Shown here: piece by piece, positions 54,335-64,000 of the stretch
How positions within the stretch are numbered: position 1 is the stretch's first letter
Layout of the letters: every line of letters starts with the position of its first letter
Assembly (NCBI GenBank): GCA_030035585.1
Contig: CM057469.1
Coordinates: forward strand, 35,804,501 to 35,868,500
DNA from: Dugong dugon
Taxonomy: Eukaryota > Chordata > Mammalia > Sirenia > Dugongidae
Reading direction: 5' to 3'
DNA length: 64,000 nucleotides
Translations under genes and position numbers: made by a program
Notes under the pieces: generated by a model
The model's input: the letters and a program-made list of their open reading frames with translations, nothing else
What the model was told of the DNA's origin: nothing
Databases searched by the model: none

Positions 54335-55057
54335 TCAGTTTCTTTAAGGGCAGGTACCATGTTGTCAAGGATTTCATTTTACTTGGATCTACAATCAACA
54401 CCCATGGAAGCAGGAGTCAAGAAATTAAACAACATACTGCATTTGGCAAATCTGCTGCAAAAGACCTGTTTAAAGTGTTCAAAAGCACAGACGTCACCCT
54501 AAAGACTAAGGTGCACTTGACCCAAGCCATGGTATTTTCAATTGCCTTATATGCATGTGAGAGTAGAACGATGAATAAGGAAGACCAAAGAAGAATTGAT
54601 GCATTTGAATGATGGTGTTGGCAGAGAATACTGAATATACCATGGACTGCCAAAAGAACGAACAAATCTGTCTTGGAAGACGTACAGCAGAATGCGCCTT
54701 AGAGGCGAGGATGGCAAGAGACTTCGTCTCACGTACTTTGGACACGTTATCAGGAGGAACTAGTCCCTGGAGAAGGACATCATGCTCGGTAGAGGATCAG
54801 CAAAAAAGAGGAAGACCCTCAATGAGATGGATTGATACAGAAGTTGCACAATAGGCTCAAACATAGCAACTACTGTGAGGATGGCGCAGGACCAGGCAGG
54901 ATTTCGTTCTGTTGTACATAGGGTCACCATGAGCTGGAACCGACTAAACGGCATCTAACAACAACAACCATGTCTTATTCATCTCAATCTTCCCCGCCTC
55001 CCCATTCATCCCCAGCATCTCACACAGTGCCCTGTATATACTAGATGCTCGATGAAT
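54335..55057 (+). mobile_element. L2 3' end, split by RTE
   Basis: 'tctttaagggcaggtaccat' continues after the RTE insertion as 'catgtcttattcatctcaat' and 'acacagtgccctgtatatac', an L2 3' terminus in TEX50 intron 1. Confidence 0.75.
54363..54970 (+). mobile_element. RTE LINE 3' end inserted in L2
   Basis: The last 0.6 kb of RTE, sense, from 'gtcaaggatttcattttact' to 'catctaacaacaacaa', colinear with 6835-7445. accatgt on each side (54356-54362 and about 54967-54973) is a short target-site duplication. Its insertion lies inside the only TEX50 intron and in the same orientation. Confidence 0.9.
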
Positions 55058-55813
55058 GTGTTCTGAATTAGAAAGTCCTTAATATCATCTAGCCCAATCC
55101 CTCTACTTCAAATTATAAAATATACCAAGAAAGTAGTGAACTGCGATGAGTAGAAGGTGTAGAAAACAGAGTTATCCGTCTTTGCCCTCAGAGCCATTTG
55201 ATCTTTCTCAGCTGCCTCATCCATAAAATGAAGAACCTGAAACAAAAGATCTCTTAGATCCCTTCCAGATCTAAGAAAGTGCAGTATACAACAGTTGGCA
55301 TGCATTTTTAAAATGGACTGTAAACTCATTTCTAATGTTAGGATAACTGTCTAGGAAATGGAGATCTTTAACAAGTTTCTCACATTTGTCGATAGATGGA
55401 ACCATAATTTGTGGCAATCTTAAAAACTCATTGACATTAAGCGCAATTAGATGTTTATATATGTTTTCGTATTTTCTAAGTACTAATACTTTATTGTATC
55501 AGTATAGCTTGAGGCTGTTTAGTATGGAATATTATTTTGCTAATATTCAAATAATTTCTCCCAGCAGAGTGCTCTAACCATAGAAAGCACTAAATAAATG
55601 TTTGCTGATGATGATAGCTGTCACTATAATCTTATTTGGGGCATATACAAAAGATTTCTTCTGTAATTTTACCTTTCTTCTGTAGTAACTTCGGTAAAAA
55701 TAATTGATGTGTAGGGCACTTTAAAAGAGTTAAGTTTATGTATTCAGAAAACAAATTTATTTTTAACCACAGAAAGAAAAAATCTGTAATATCATTTGTT
55801 TTTCTCCTTTTAG
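55058..55813 (+). other. TEX50 intron, unassigned part
   Basis: No repeat recognised. It ends in the pyrimidine-rich acceptor ttttctccttttag. Confidence 0.5.
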
Positions 55814-56023
55814 CTGAAAAAACAAGCCTCCTTAGATACATCTGGTAATGATGTAGAAAGCCAGTCCGTCTCTGACATTAACCAAATACTCTGTAGACTG
55901 GTGGCCACAGCATCAATGATGACGAAGTACCTGAAGCAGGTGTCCAACCATCCTCCCTCTAAGAAAGTTAAGCACCGCAAATTAAAGAAGAAGAATGGCG
56001 GGAAAGGAGTCAAAAGATACTAA
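55814..56023 (+). CDS. TEX50: TEX50 coding exon 2 (terminal)
   Basis: 70 codons including TAA, in phase 0 with exon 1, giving a total of 177 residues. The peptide begins LKKQASLDTSGNDVESQSVS, continues DINQILCRLVATASMMTKYL, and ends with a strongly basic tail, HPPSKKVKHRKLKKKNGGKG then VKRY. This is the cytosolic tail of TEX50. The single long open frame, consensus splice sites and lack of stops show the gene is intact here. Confidence 0.93.
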   Translation: MKKQASLDTSGNDVESQSVSDINQILCRLVATASMMTKYLKQVSNHPPSKKVKHRKLKKKNGGKGVKRY

Positions 56024-56360
56024 ACATACCCATATGCAAATGTAGCTCAATCCAGTATGGAGATTACAAAAGAAAACTATTGAGACGACTCATCTAAGGG
56101 TAAAAATAATTCTTTGGGAGGCTTTGTAGTTTTTGCCACATTCTTTACTGAACATTTCCAAAGAATCTGGGTTGAAAAGTTATTTCCATCCAGTTAAAAA
56201 GGAGTCCATACTTACTAAAGTACTGGAAAAAGACTGCATGCTATCACTGTTACATGTTTAAGTATTTTGTTCTTTTTAATGTGTTAGACTACTAAGCATT
56301 AAGCTATCTGTAGAATAGAATCTTAGTTTACTGTTTTAATAAATCTCTGATTTAAATAAT
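56024..56360 (+). other. TEX50: TEX50 3' UTR
   Basis: AT-rich trailer between the stop codon and the first poly(A) signal; no other signal recognised. Confidence 0.7.
56338..56343 (+). terminator. TEX50 poly(A) signal
   Basis: AATAAA 315 bases after the TEX50 stop, followed by a GT-rich stretch (tttgtggattttcc) about 20 bases on. The most likely 3' end of the mRNA. Confidence 0.75.
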
Positions 56361-56575
56361 ATTTGTGGATTTTCCTTATTTTCCTGAGCAAATTTTATGG
56401 CTACACAGAGGCTTTTAATTCCCCAACTCAGTTTGCTAAGATCGCATGAAAGTATTAGGAAATAGAGTAAGAAAAGAAAGCATTGATTTTTTGGTTTAAT
56501 AAATGGTGAATTAGGTACCAATATTTTTCAAATTTCAGGCTTTTATGGATCGGCCACATCAATTTAGAAAAGTAT
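56361..56575. other. ANKRD45 intron, unassigned
   Basis: Nothing recognised. Confidence 0.4.
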
Positions 56576-56702
56576 GTTGTTGTTGTTAGGTGCCCTCGAG
56601 TCAGTTCCGACTCATAGTGACCCTACGTACAACAGAACGAAATACTGCTCGGTCCTGCACCATCCTCACAATCTTCGCAATGCTAGAGCCCATTGTTAGT
56701 TA
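56576..56702 (-). mobile_element. RTE LINE 3' tip
   Basis: The complement of the last 125 bases of RTE ('gtgaccctacgtacaacaga', 'ctgctcggtcctgcaccatc'), matching 50030-50140. 5'-truncated. Confidence 0.88.
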
Positions 56703-57899
56703 CCATATTTTCCAAATAAAAACCAAGAGAGTGGTCTGAGAGTAGGACATAAGGTCTGATTTAAAATATCTTGAAAAATCCAGAAAAGCATGCTAAATCT
56801 ATAAGGAAATAGAATATAAGGAAGGCAAAAACTTTTAAACCATCTTTAAAATAGTAATAAATAACAAAACAGTCTTTACAAGTAAATGAACAGTGCCTGC
56901 TTTGGGCAATTATGGATTATTATGGATTATTAAAAGTTTATTTCTGGTTCCACTTCCACACCTCCCTCCATACCTCAATCCCTCCTTAGCACAACCCCAC
57001 CTCCACTCTTCCATAGATGGTCCATTCAATCCCTCCAAGTTCTGAGCGAACTATCAATTAATTCCTTCTTAGAAAACATACACATCTTTCTTTTAATGGG
57101 GGACTCCTGAAGACTTAAAAAAAAAAAAAGTCCCCAAGCCTCTAAAATCCAAATTAATTTACATCTAATATCTCTAAAAATAGTACAATTTTTAGCAGTA
57201 TGAACGAAACTCTTTGGAGTAGGGAGTCCTCAACCCCTTAAATCTCATGAGGTGGCTCCTACTCTAATCACTAAGTCTGAATTGAACAAATGGTAAACTT
57301 TCTGTTGAGTGGTTTTTGATTTTGACATTCCATAACTACATTACCAGGAAGCTACAATCCTCTTCATTCCATCACTGATCTGGAAACAAAATACTAAGGT
57401 AATTTTTATAGTCTTCTTTATGACATAGTAGGTATAATTCCTCCAAAAACCTAAGGCCCCAAACTAAACAGATGTAAGAGGAAGGAAACCACAACTGAAA
57501 CTCCAATCCAATAAAGCCCCAAACTCTTTCTTTTCAGAAAAGTTACAGCAAAGTTTGTTCCAAGATTGTGACTTTGAAGTACCAGGGGTCATTCAGTCTT
57601 CAAAAATGGATTTTCAATTAATGGAATGTGCATTGCACCTACAATAACTATTTATGGGGAATCCATTGAAGAATTACTTGCTACTTGTGGTGTTTTTTTT
57701 TTTTCTTTTAGATCTAATGATAAAAACTGAAGATACTGACATCTAGAAAGATTGCCCCTAAAAAAAGCATTTAGTACAAATGGACAATCACCTATAAAAC
57801 AATCTGCAAAATATAACTCACATCTTTCTTCCTGAATGTGCCTCCTTCCCTCAGTTTCCTTATTGCTATCAATTCTCCCCAATCCCTTCTCATTTTACT
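56703..57899. other. ANKRD45 intron, mostly unassigned
   Basis: About 1.2 kb with no recognised coding exon; A-run at 57117-57129 and T-run at 57688-57705. Some parts are probably very old repeats. Confidence 0.35.
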
Positions 57900-58037
57900 G
57901 ATGAGCAAGCTCCTTATTGCTACTAGGTGAATCTTCCTAAAAATCATCTTCATCTTCTTTCTCTTCTACATAAAAACTTTTAGTGGCTACAGAATTAGGT
58001 GAAAAGTCTTTAGCTTGGCATTAAGGGTATAATCTGG
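57900..58037 (+). mobile_element. L2 fragment
   Basis: 'aacttttagtggctacagaa' and 'cttggcattaagggtataat' are L2-like in sense. Confidence 0.55.
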
Positions 58038-58044
58038 CTGTAAT

Positions 58045-58288
58045 AATAACTGCAGCACTTTTCAAGCACTGACCATATATACACAGTGTACCTTACATCA
58101 TCTTATTTAATTGTCACAACTCCCAGAGGTAGGAACTAGTATTATTTCCCTTTTTCAGAAAAGGAAACTGAGGCATAGAGAGTTTAAGTACCTTGATCAA
58201 GGACACAGAGATTGCAAGTAGAGATACCAGTATTTAAGCTCAGGCAGTCTGACTATAGAACCCAGGTACTTAACCCTTTTATTACTCC
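58045..58288 (-). mobile_element. MIR, nearly full length
   Basis: Antisense MIR: 'aaaggaaactgaggcataga', 'tttaagctcaggcagtctga'. Confidence 0.85.
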
Positions 58289-58289
58289 A

Positions 58290-58935
58290 CCTATGCTGCA
58301 GCCTACCTGTGCAAGCTGTGACTCACTGCCCTAGTCAGGCAATCTCATCGTTGTTCCCCAACATGCCCCTTAAGTTCCCAGCTCTAAGATTTTGCTCATC
58401 CTTTCCCCTTCCATTGTGTATTCAAATCCCTTTCCCCTTCTGTTGTGTATTCAAACCCCACCCATTCTTCAAGGCCCAGCTCAACCCTGATACACTCTGA
58501 CTTCATGTTCTCTGACCACCCTACAGCATATACTGCCTGCTCTGCCAATTTTAACCCTTACTCAGTAGTCTTTCTGATATTGTTACGTAACTATTGAATG
58601 TGTCTTTAGCTCGTCCCATCCAAACCCATTGCTATCGAGTCAATTCCGATTCATAGTGACCCTACAGACAGGGTAGAACTGCCCCATAGGGTTTTCAAGA
58701 CTGTAAATCTTTATGGAAGCAGACTGCCACATCTTCCACCCACAGAGTAGCTAGTGGGTTCAAACCACTGACCTTCTGGTTTGCAGTTGAGCACTTAACC
58801 ACTGCTTTACCAGTGCTCCTTCTAGGCTCATCATCCCCTACCTAATAAATGTCCAGAGGGCCAGGACAACCAATTGTACCTACAACAATGCTACGCTCAT
58901 AGACATTCAGTAAATGCTCGCTAAAAACATGAATG
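58290..58935 (+). mobile_element. L2 3' end, split by AfroSINE
   Basis: 'cattcttcaaggcccagctc' before the SINE and 'gtccagagggccaggacaac' after it are L2 3' region. Confidence 0.7.
58622..58819 (-). mobile_element. AfroSINE
   Basis: Full-length antisense copy within the L2. Confidence 0.92.
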
Positions 58936-59116
58936 CACATAAACATGCAAAGTGAATGTCATAAATTTCATAAGCACTAGTTTTTTAACCAAGATTTGTT
59001 CTCATATATAGTTACACAGGTATATGTTCCTAAAATCTCTTTAAGCTATATTCTACAGGGCTGTGAAGATGATACAGCTAAAATATTAGCAAAACTCAAA
59101 ATAGCAAATAGTTTTT
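58936..59116. other. ANKRD45 intron, unassigned
   Basis: Nothing recognised. Confidence 0.4.
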
Positions 59117-59325
59117 TGAACTCTGATTGAAGTATAACAGACATATAGAAAATGGCAAAAATCATTTAAGTGTACAGCTCAATGATTTGTCTGTCATAAA
59201 TGCACACACCCATGCAATCAGTAACCAGATTAAGCAAAAAAAAAATTACACCCCAGAAGTCCCTCATGCCACAAGGCTAACTACAATTCTGACTTCTAAC
59301 ACCATAGATTAACCTTGTCTGATAA
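59117..59325 (+). mobile_element. old L1M 3' UTR fragment
   Basis: 'tgaagtataacagacatata' and 'tgtacagctcaatgatttgt' are typical L1M 3' UTR text in sense. Confidence 0.7.
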
Positions 59326-59769
59326 AATAGTTTCCAATTATTATTGTAACTGTTTCTAATTGGGGAAATCCAATGTATTACTCAAATATGCAATTTTTTT
59401 AAACACTTAAGGAATGGTCCACTTACCCTTGGTCTCTCAGAAAATGGCCTTCAATACATATTGTGCATATATTCTTATAGAAAATTATTGGCGAAATCCT
59501 TAGAAGTTGATAAATTGACAAGCTTCTAATATGTACAGTTTCTATTAAGTACACTGTTTTAGGCCAATAATGAATACAAAAAAAGAAAAGAAAAAGGCAG
59601 ATTTCATTTATTATCATCAATAGTAACTGTAGTATCTACAAATAAAACATCTTGATGGGAGGTGAAAATATCAATCATCTCTTTTCTTTGCTGAAGACAT
59701 AGCCTATAATTCATAGGAGAAAAGTATACTACATCAATCACTTTTATCATACATTGTAAGTTTCCTTAC
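59326..59769. other. ANKRD45 intron, unassigned
   Basis: Intron directly downstream of the ankyrin exon; nothing recognised. Confidence 0.45.
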
Positions 59770-59937
59770 CTGCCCAGTCCAGGAATTCAACACACTCAGT
59801 CTGGGAATACCGAGCAGCAACGTCTCTCGCTCGCTCTTCCCGGAAATTCAGAGCTCCTATATCAACATCCAAGTCCACTAGTGCTTTCAAAGTTTCCAAC
59901 CGACCCCAGGCTGCAGCACAATGTAAGAGTGTATAAC
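59770..59937 (-). CDS. ANKRD45: ANKRD45 exon with ankyrin repeat
   Basis: 168 bases: two bases completing Gly, 55 codons, and one spare base. The peptide GYTLLHCAAAWGRLETLKAL then VDLDVDIGALNFREERARDV then AARYSQTECVEFLDWA is a full ankyrin unit (TLLHCAAAWG.LETLKALVDLGVD pattern) followed by the start of a second (N.REERARDVAARYSQTECVEFL). Ankyrin repeats bind partner proteins; ANKRD45 is a cilia-associated, cell-division-related protein by general knowledge, not from this sequence. Acceptor tctatttgccag|GTTATAC, donor GCAG|GTAAGG. It joins in phase with the exon at 44606-44700. Earlier exons, including the start, are beyond the right edge; none was found in 59.9-64 kb. Confidence 0.95.
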
Positions 59938-60494
59938 CTGGCAAATAGAACAAAGATAGTCAGGTCAAATATACTACATTGTTTTAGGCTATTTTATGCA
60001 GTAGGAAGAACGAAATGGCTATAAAGTATTGAACAGTTATTGTGTTCCAGGCAAAGATTAAACCTTCAACAACTTCTAAGAAAAATGGCAATCCCCCAGC
60101 ATTCATTTATTTTGGAACACAACTTGACCCATGATTTTAGTCTAAGGAATTTGGTCAAACTCTAATTACTCTAGCATTCTTGTTAACACAATTATACAAA
60201 TTACTACAACTGCATATGACTTTGGTTTGGGAATTAATAATCATTTGATTTATAACTGACCTATCACATTAGAAAGATATTTTTTATTAGATTTACTGAG
60301 GTGACTACCATCAGGTAAAGGTGAAAAATATGGAAGGCATCTTTAAAATTTTTTCAGACTGGTTAAAAAAAAAAAATCAAGCCAACAAGTCATTTTAATT
60401 TACCAGCAATACTATACTACTATTCACACTTATGATTCACTAAACTGGCCAAAGAGGCATGTTCTACTACGACAAGAAGAGTTGAGTAAGAGAA
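59938..60494. other. ANKRD45 intron, unassigned
   Basis: Nothing recognised; an A-run lies at 60366-60377. Confidence 0.4.
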
Positions 60495-60780
60495 TGAACT
60501 AACATTTATTGAATGCTAGGCACTTGATGTGGAGCCCTGGTGGCACAGTGGTTAAGAGCTAGGCTGCTAACCAAAAAGTCAGCAGTTCAAATTCACCAGT
60601 TGTTCCTTGGAAACCCAATGGGGGCAGTTCTACTCTGTCCTATAGGGTCGCTATGAGTTTGAATTGACTCTACGGCAACGGGTTTGGTTTTGGTTTTAGG
60701 CACTTTATGTGTTACTTCACTTAATCCTTCCAACAACCCTATGAGATAGATATTACTAGCCCCTATTTTTAAAATGTAAG
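60495..60780 (-). mobile_element. MIR, split by AfroSINE
   Basis: Antisense MIR: 'taacatttattgaatgctag' before and 'aatccttccaacaaccctat' after the SINE. Confidence 0.8.
60531..60698 (+). mobile_element. AfroSINE inside MIR
   Basis: Sense copy, head 'ggagccctggtggcacag'. taggcacttgatgt on the left and taggcactttatgt on the right are the target-site duplication. Confidence 0.94.
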
Positions 60781-61212
60781 TATTTTTTAAAAGCAAAAAT
60801 TTGAAATATATGAGATAGATATTATTAGCTCCTATTTTAAAAATACAAATATTTTTAAAGCAAAAAATCAAGATGTCTTACAAAGAAAGCTTTTACTAAA
60901 GAATCTGGAACCATTACGTGTTTTCTTTCCTTGTTGAAGATGGACTATCTTCTAGAAAGAAGCACATAGATCCTCGTAGTACATTAGCCCTATCAACTTT
61001 CCAAGGGGAGGAAAACATTTAAATAAGATGATGTCAAACAGCATCCCAACCAGGAAAGGATTGTCATAAAGTTCTCTCATAATATTAGCAATGGGTGTTG
61101 GATCCCAGAAGGGGGAAGCATGGTGGAAACCCTAGCTGGAAGAAAGGGAACATAATAGAACTGGGAAGGATTTTTTTTTCTAATAGAAAAAAAAAAAAAA
61201 TCTCTGTGGAAA
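60781..61212. other. ANKRD45 intron, unassigned
   Basis: T-run and A-run at 61170-61200; a short duplicated phrase (atgagatagatattactagc near 60741, again near 60812). No exon. Confidence 0.4.
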
Positions 61213-61402
61213 ACTAAAAACCAAAAATCTGTTGCTATTGAGTCGATTGCAACTCATGGTGACCCCATGTGTGTTAGAGTGGAACTACACTCCAAAGGAT
61301 TTTCAATGGCTGTAATGTTACATAAGTAGATCGCCAGGCCTGAATGTGCCTATAGCGCCTGCTGGGTGGATTCAAACCACCAACCTTTCTGTTAGTAGCT
61401 GT
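61213..61402 (-). mobile_element. AfroSINE, diverged subfamily
   Basis: Antisense, with 'catggtgaccccatgtgtgt' and 'gatcgccaggcct'; the head end is degraded. Confidence 0.86.
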
Positions 61403-61459
61403 GAGGCTAGGTTCTCTAGAGGAGCAAAAACCAGTGAAGCATGTGTGCATGTGAGAGTG

Positions 61460-61472
61460 AATGTGTGTGTGT

Positions 61473-61507
<35 letters not shown>
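61460..61507 (+). repeat. (TG)n microsatellite
   Basis: About 22 TG units with one TC interruption; likely length-polymorphic. Confidence 0.95.
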
Positions 61508-61509
<2 letters not shown>

Positions 61510-61513
61510 CAGT

Positions 61514-61670
61514 GGAGCCCTGGTGGCGCAGTGGTTAACAGCTTGGCTGCTAACCAAAAGGTGGGCAGTTCAAATCCACCAGCTGTTCCTTGGAAACTCT
61601 ATAGGGCAGTTCTACTCTGTCCTACAGGGTCACTATAAGTCAGAATTGACTTGATGGCAACGGGTTTGGT
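61514..61670 (+). mobile_element. AfroSINE
   Basis: Sense, near the family consensus (ggagccctggtggcgcagtg); left member of a head-to-tail pair. Confidence 0.94.
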
Positions 61671-61838
61671 TTGGGGCCCTGGTGGCACAGTGGTTAAGCA
61701 TCTGGCTGCTAACCAAAAGGTCAGCAGTTCAAATCCACCAGCTACTCCTTGGAAACTGCATGGGGGCAGTTCTACTGTCCTATAGGGTCACTATGAGTCA
61801 GAATCAACTCAATGGCAACGGGTTTGGTTTTTTTTTGG
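61671..61838 (+). mobile_element. AfroSINE, tandem partner
   Basis: Sense, starts directly where the previous copy's 'gggtttggttt' ends; likely inserted into its tail. Confidence 0.93.
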
Positions 61839-61849
61839 TTACATATAAA

Positions 61850-62650
61850 GAGAGAGAGAGGAGAGGGTTGGTCCTGGAGACATTCAACAATGTCTTGTAA
61901 GACATTTGCCTCAGGCGATGCCCCAGGCAATGCCCCAGGTGCCACCTCAGGCAATATCTCAGAAAAAGACTCTTAAGGCATAGCTGAGTTAATCTCCTCA
62001 GATGGGTTGGAATGGATAATGGTATTACTGGGGAGAGTGACTTAGCAGACAAAGATGGAGTAATCTTTTCAGATAGGAGTGAGAGGGGTGGTTCTGTTTG
62101 CAGGAGTGGTTCAACAGAATTTAGGGGCTCAGTGTCCCTAGCTTCCTGATTATCTGCCCATATGTCCCCATCCCCAGTTTCAGGATCCCATTTCTTTCCA
62201 ATTAGTGCCCTTACTTTAACTTCAGACACCATTCGAGTTTGGGAATTCAGTTGGTGTTATACTTCAAGCCACTCTTATGATAAGACTCTAGGTTTGGTTT
62301 TCGGCAATATCAGCTCTGTTACTACAAGAAATAAGGCTTTCTTTCAGGACACAAATGGCAACTTTCAGGTCTTTTATGAGGTTCTTCAGCTGTGACTCTG
62401 AAGCTCTGAGCTCATCTCTTTCTTTCACTATATTGTCTAGCAAAAGCAGGGTCAACCAACCAGTCTCCCTATACTTCTCAATCGGACAAAATAGTAGAAA
62501 ACTATCAAATATGTAATCACCTAGAGCCTTGTCTCTCAGAAATATTTGATCCACTGGTGGTGATATTTTGCATATTTCTATTACCATCTCATGCCATGGA
62601 TTAGCAGTGCCCTCTTTACTGCTGGAGGCAGTTATCAGTGCCTTTAAGAC
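61850..62650 (-). mobile_element. gag-like retroviral fragment (fossil)
   Basis: Two minus-strand open stretches look like a retroviral Gag: one with a heptad-rich acidic-basic segment (NIVKERDELRASESQLKNLI), and one with ALIGKKWDPETGDGDIW followed by a proline/serine-rich part. It could be a class I-type endogenous retrovirus; the family was not identified and no LTR is visible beside it. It is broken and old. Confidence 0.45.
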
Positions 62651-62796
62651 TAGCCAGCCTTGAGAACCAATTCAGAACTACTGATTCGGTATATTGATCT
62701 TACATTAATATTATTGCTAAACTGTATTAGTACTAATAATTAGTAGGTTACCTTGGGTTTAAATCTATGTGTCTATGAATGACGAGAGTTTTGTTT

Positions 62797-63006
62797 GTCC
62801 CTGGGTGGTTCAAGGAGTTAACATGCTCAGCTACTAGCCAAAAGGTTAGAGGTTCAAATCCACCCAGAGGTGCCTCGGAAGAAAGGCCTGGCAATCTACT
62901 TCTGAAAAACCAGCCATGAAAACCTTCTGGAGCATAGTTCTACTCTGACACATATGGGGTTGCCATGAGTTGGAACGGACTCAACAGCAACTGTTTTGTT
63001 TTTTTA
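62797..63006 (+). mobile_element. AfroSINE, diverged subfamily
   Basis: Sense; head 'gtccctgggtggttcaagg' and 'aggcctggcaatctacttct'. Variant as at 31864. Confidence 0.88.
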
Positions 63007-63389
63007 TCCTTATATTCAGTGGTGTGTTGGAAAAGTCTAGATTTGTACCATTTACCAATTTCCACGTTGAATGTGCTCCCACCATGGCCAATTTCAAGTT
63101 ATCAATATGATGTCAACCAGTTTACAAAATTCCTGAACATTTAACCATCAGCTCTGAAAGCCAGTATAAGACAGCTCCAGCACAATGCCTGCATAGTATC
63201 TCTTATTTATTTTTATTACTGCACTTGCTAGGACCTCTAGTACAATCATGCATGAAAGTCATGATAGTGAATATCATATAATATTATTTCTTATTTTAAA
63301 GACTGCTTCTAAAGTTTCAGTACTAGGTAAGTTTCCTTCAGGTTTTTGATAAACATCCTTCTATTCTTATTTAGCTAAGAGCTTCCATC
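63007..63389. other. ANKRD45 intron, unassigned
   Basis: Nothing recognised. Confidence 0.4.
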
Positions 63390-63960
63390 ATAAGTGACTG
63401 CTAATTTTTTTCAAATGACTTTTCTACATCCATTGGGATAATCATGTGGCTTTGCCAATTTAATCTTTTAATGTAGTGAATTACACTAATATTTTTTCTA
63501 ACGTTAAAAGTATCTTTGTATCAATGGGATAAACCCAACATAACCCACTCTCATCGAGTCGATTCCAACTCATAGTGACACCATAGGGTTTCCAAGGCCG
63601 TAAATCTCTATGGAAGCACACTGTCACATCTTTCTCCCACGGAGCCACTGGTGGTTTCCAACCTCTGACCTTCCAGTTAGCAGTCAATCGCTTTAACCAC
63701 TGCGCCACCAGGGCTCCTTAAACCCCGCATAGTTCAATGAATTTTTTAATACACCTTCTTAGATTCAATTTCTTAGTATCTTATTTAGGGTGTTTGCATC
63801 TATGTTATTAAACGAGATTGGCCTGTAATTTTCCTTTCTAGTACTATCTTTACCTGGCTTTGCCACAAAAGTTGTATTGCTCACAAAATAAGGTAAGCAG
63901 CTTTCCAACTCTCTTTATATTCTCCAGAACATTTATATAAGTTAGAAATTACCTCTTCCC
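63390..63960 (-). mobile_element. old L1M ORF2, antisense, split by SINE
   Basis: 'cattgggataatcatgtggc' before and 'gcctgtaattttcctttcta' after the SINE are the antisense RT-domain region, as at 4100-4330 and 17570-17790. Confidence 0.8.
63535..63717 (-). mobile_element. AfroSINE inside old L1
   Basis: Antisense copy. Flanks gataaacccaacata on the left and taaaccccgcata on the right suggest target-site duplication. Confidence 0.92.
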
Positions 63961-64000
63961 TAAAAGTTTAGTAGATCTTACTTTTAAAACCATTTGAGTA

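Noticed and set aside
61346-61654. Cys/Val-rich frame of about 100 codons
   Set aside because: It translates a (TG)n microsatellite and flanking AfroSINEs.
60000-64000. Search for the upstream ANKRD45 exon encoding the first ankyrin unit
   Set aside because: No minus-strand segment with the expected LLYAACMAGQ-like text was found; the exon should lie beyond the right edge.

Overview
The window is mammalian nuclear DNA, almost certainly from an afrotherian and probably an elephant. The main evidence is about 25 copies of a tRNA-derived SINE whose sense strand starts GGAGCCCTGGTGGC (the AfroSINE family), several copies of the afrotherian RTE-type LINE, and lineage-specific L1 copies with very long 3' UTRs. 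Mammal-wide relics (MIR, L2, MER5, MLT1-type LTRs, old L1) fill much of the rest. Protein-coding sequence is well under 2 percent of the window.

Three host genes can be read. (1) SLC9C2, minus strand: the first coding exon (24907-25030), second (13758-13858) and third (11382-11510) join in phase to give the N-terminal 118 residues of a sperm-type Na+/H+ exchanger; the rest lies to the left of the window. (2) ANKRD45, minus strand: four 3'-terminal coding exons (59770-59937, 44606-44700, 38837-38975, 35734-35768) encode the second ankyrin unit and the C-terminal helical region; the 5' exons lie to the right. (3) TEX50, plus strand: two exons (53949-54272, 55814-56023) encode a complete 177-residue small membrane protein nested inside an ANKRD45 intron on the opposite strand. 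The order SLC9C2 - ANKRD45 (with TEX50 nested) is that of human 1q25.1, and all three are testis/cilium-type genes.

Region by region. 0-11 kb: old L1 pieces, MIR, an RTE copy with an inverted 5' half (5102-7445) and a short bipartite RTE derivative inside a MIR. 11-25 kb: SLC9C2 exons, a 5'-truncated L1 with clean target-site duplications (11580-12385), and an 8.5-kb full-length L1 (14029-22547) in SLC9C2 intron 1 with intact ORF1 and ORF2 interrupted by a single in-frame stop. 25-35 kb: intergenic, with two more truncated young L1s. 35-60 kb: ANKRD45 introns, holding old L1, MER5A, solo LTRs, a hAT transposase tail, an MLT1/MaLR remnant flanked by a duplicated 0.35-kb unit, a 2.3-kb RTE copy, and TEX50. 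60-64 kb: ANKRD45 upstream intron with SINE clusters, a fossil gag-like retroviral piece and old L1.

Nothing here looks like a new multi-gene system. The items most worth attention are the nearly whole L1 with monomeric 5' UTR and expanded 3' UTR, the RTE twin-priming inversion, the bipartite RTE derivative, and the nested TEX50/ANKRD45 arrangement.
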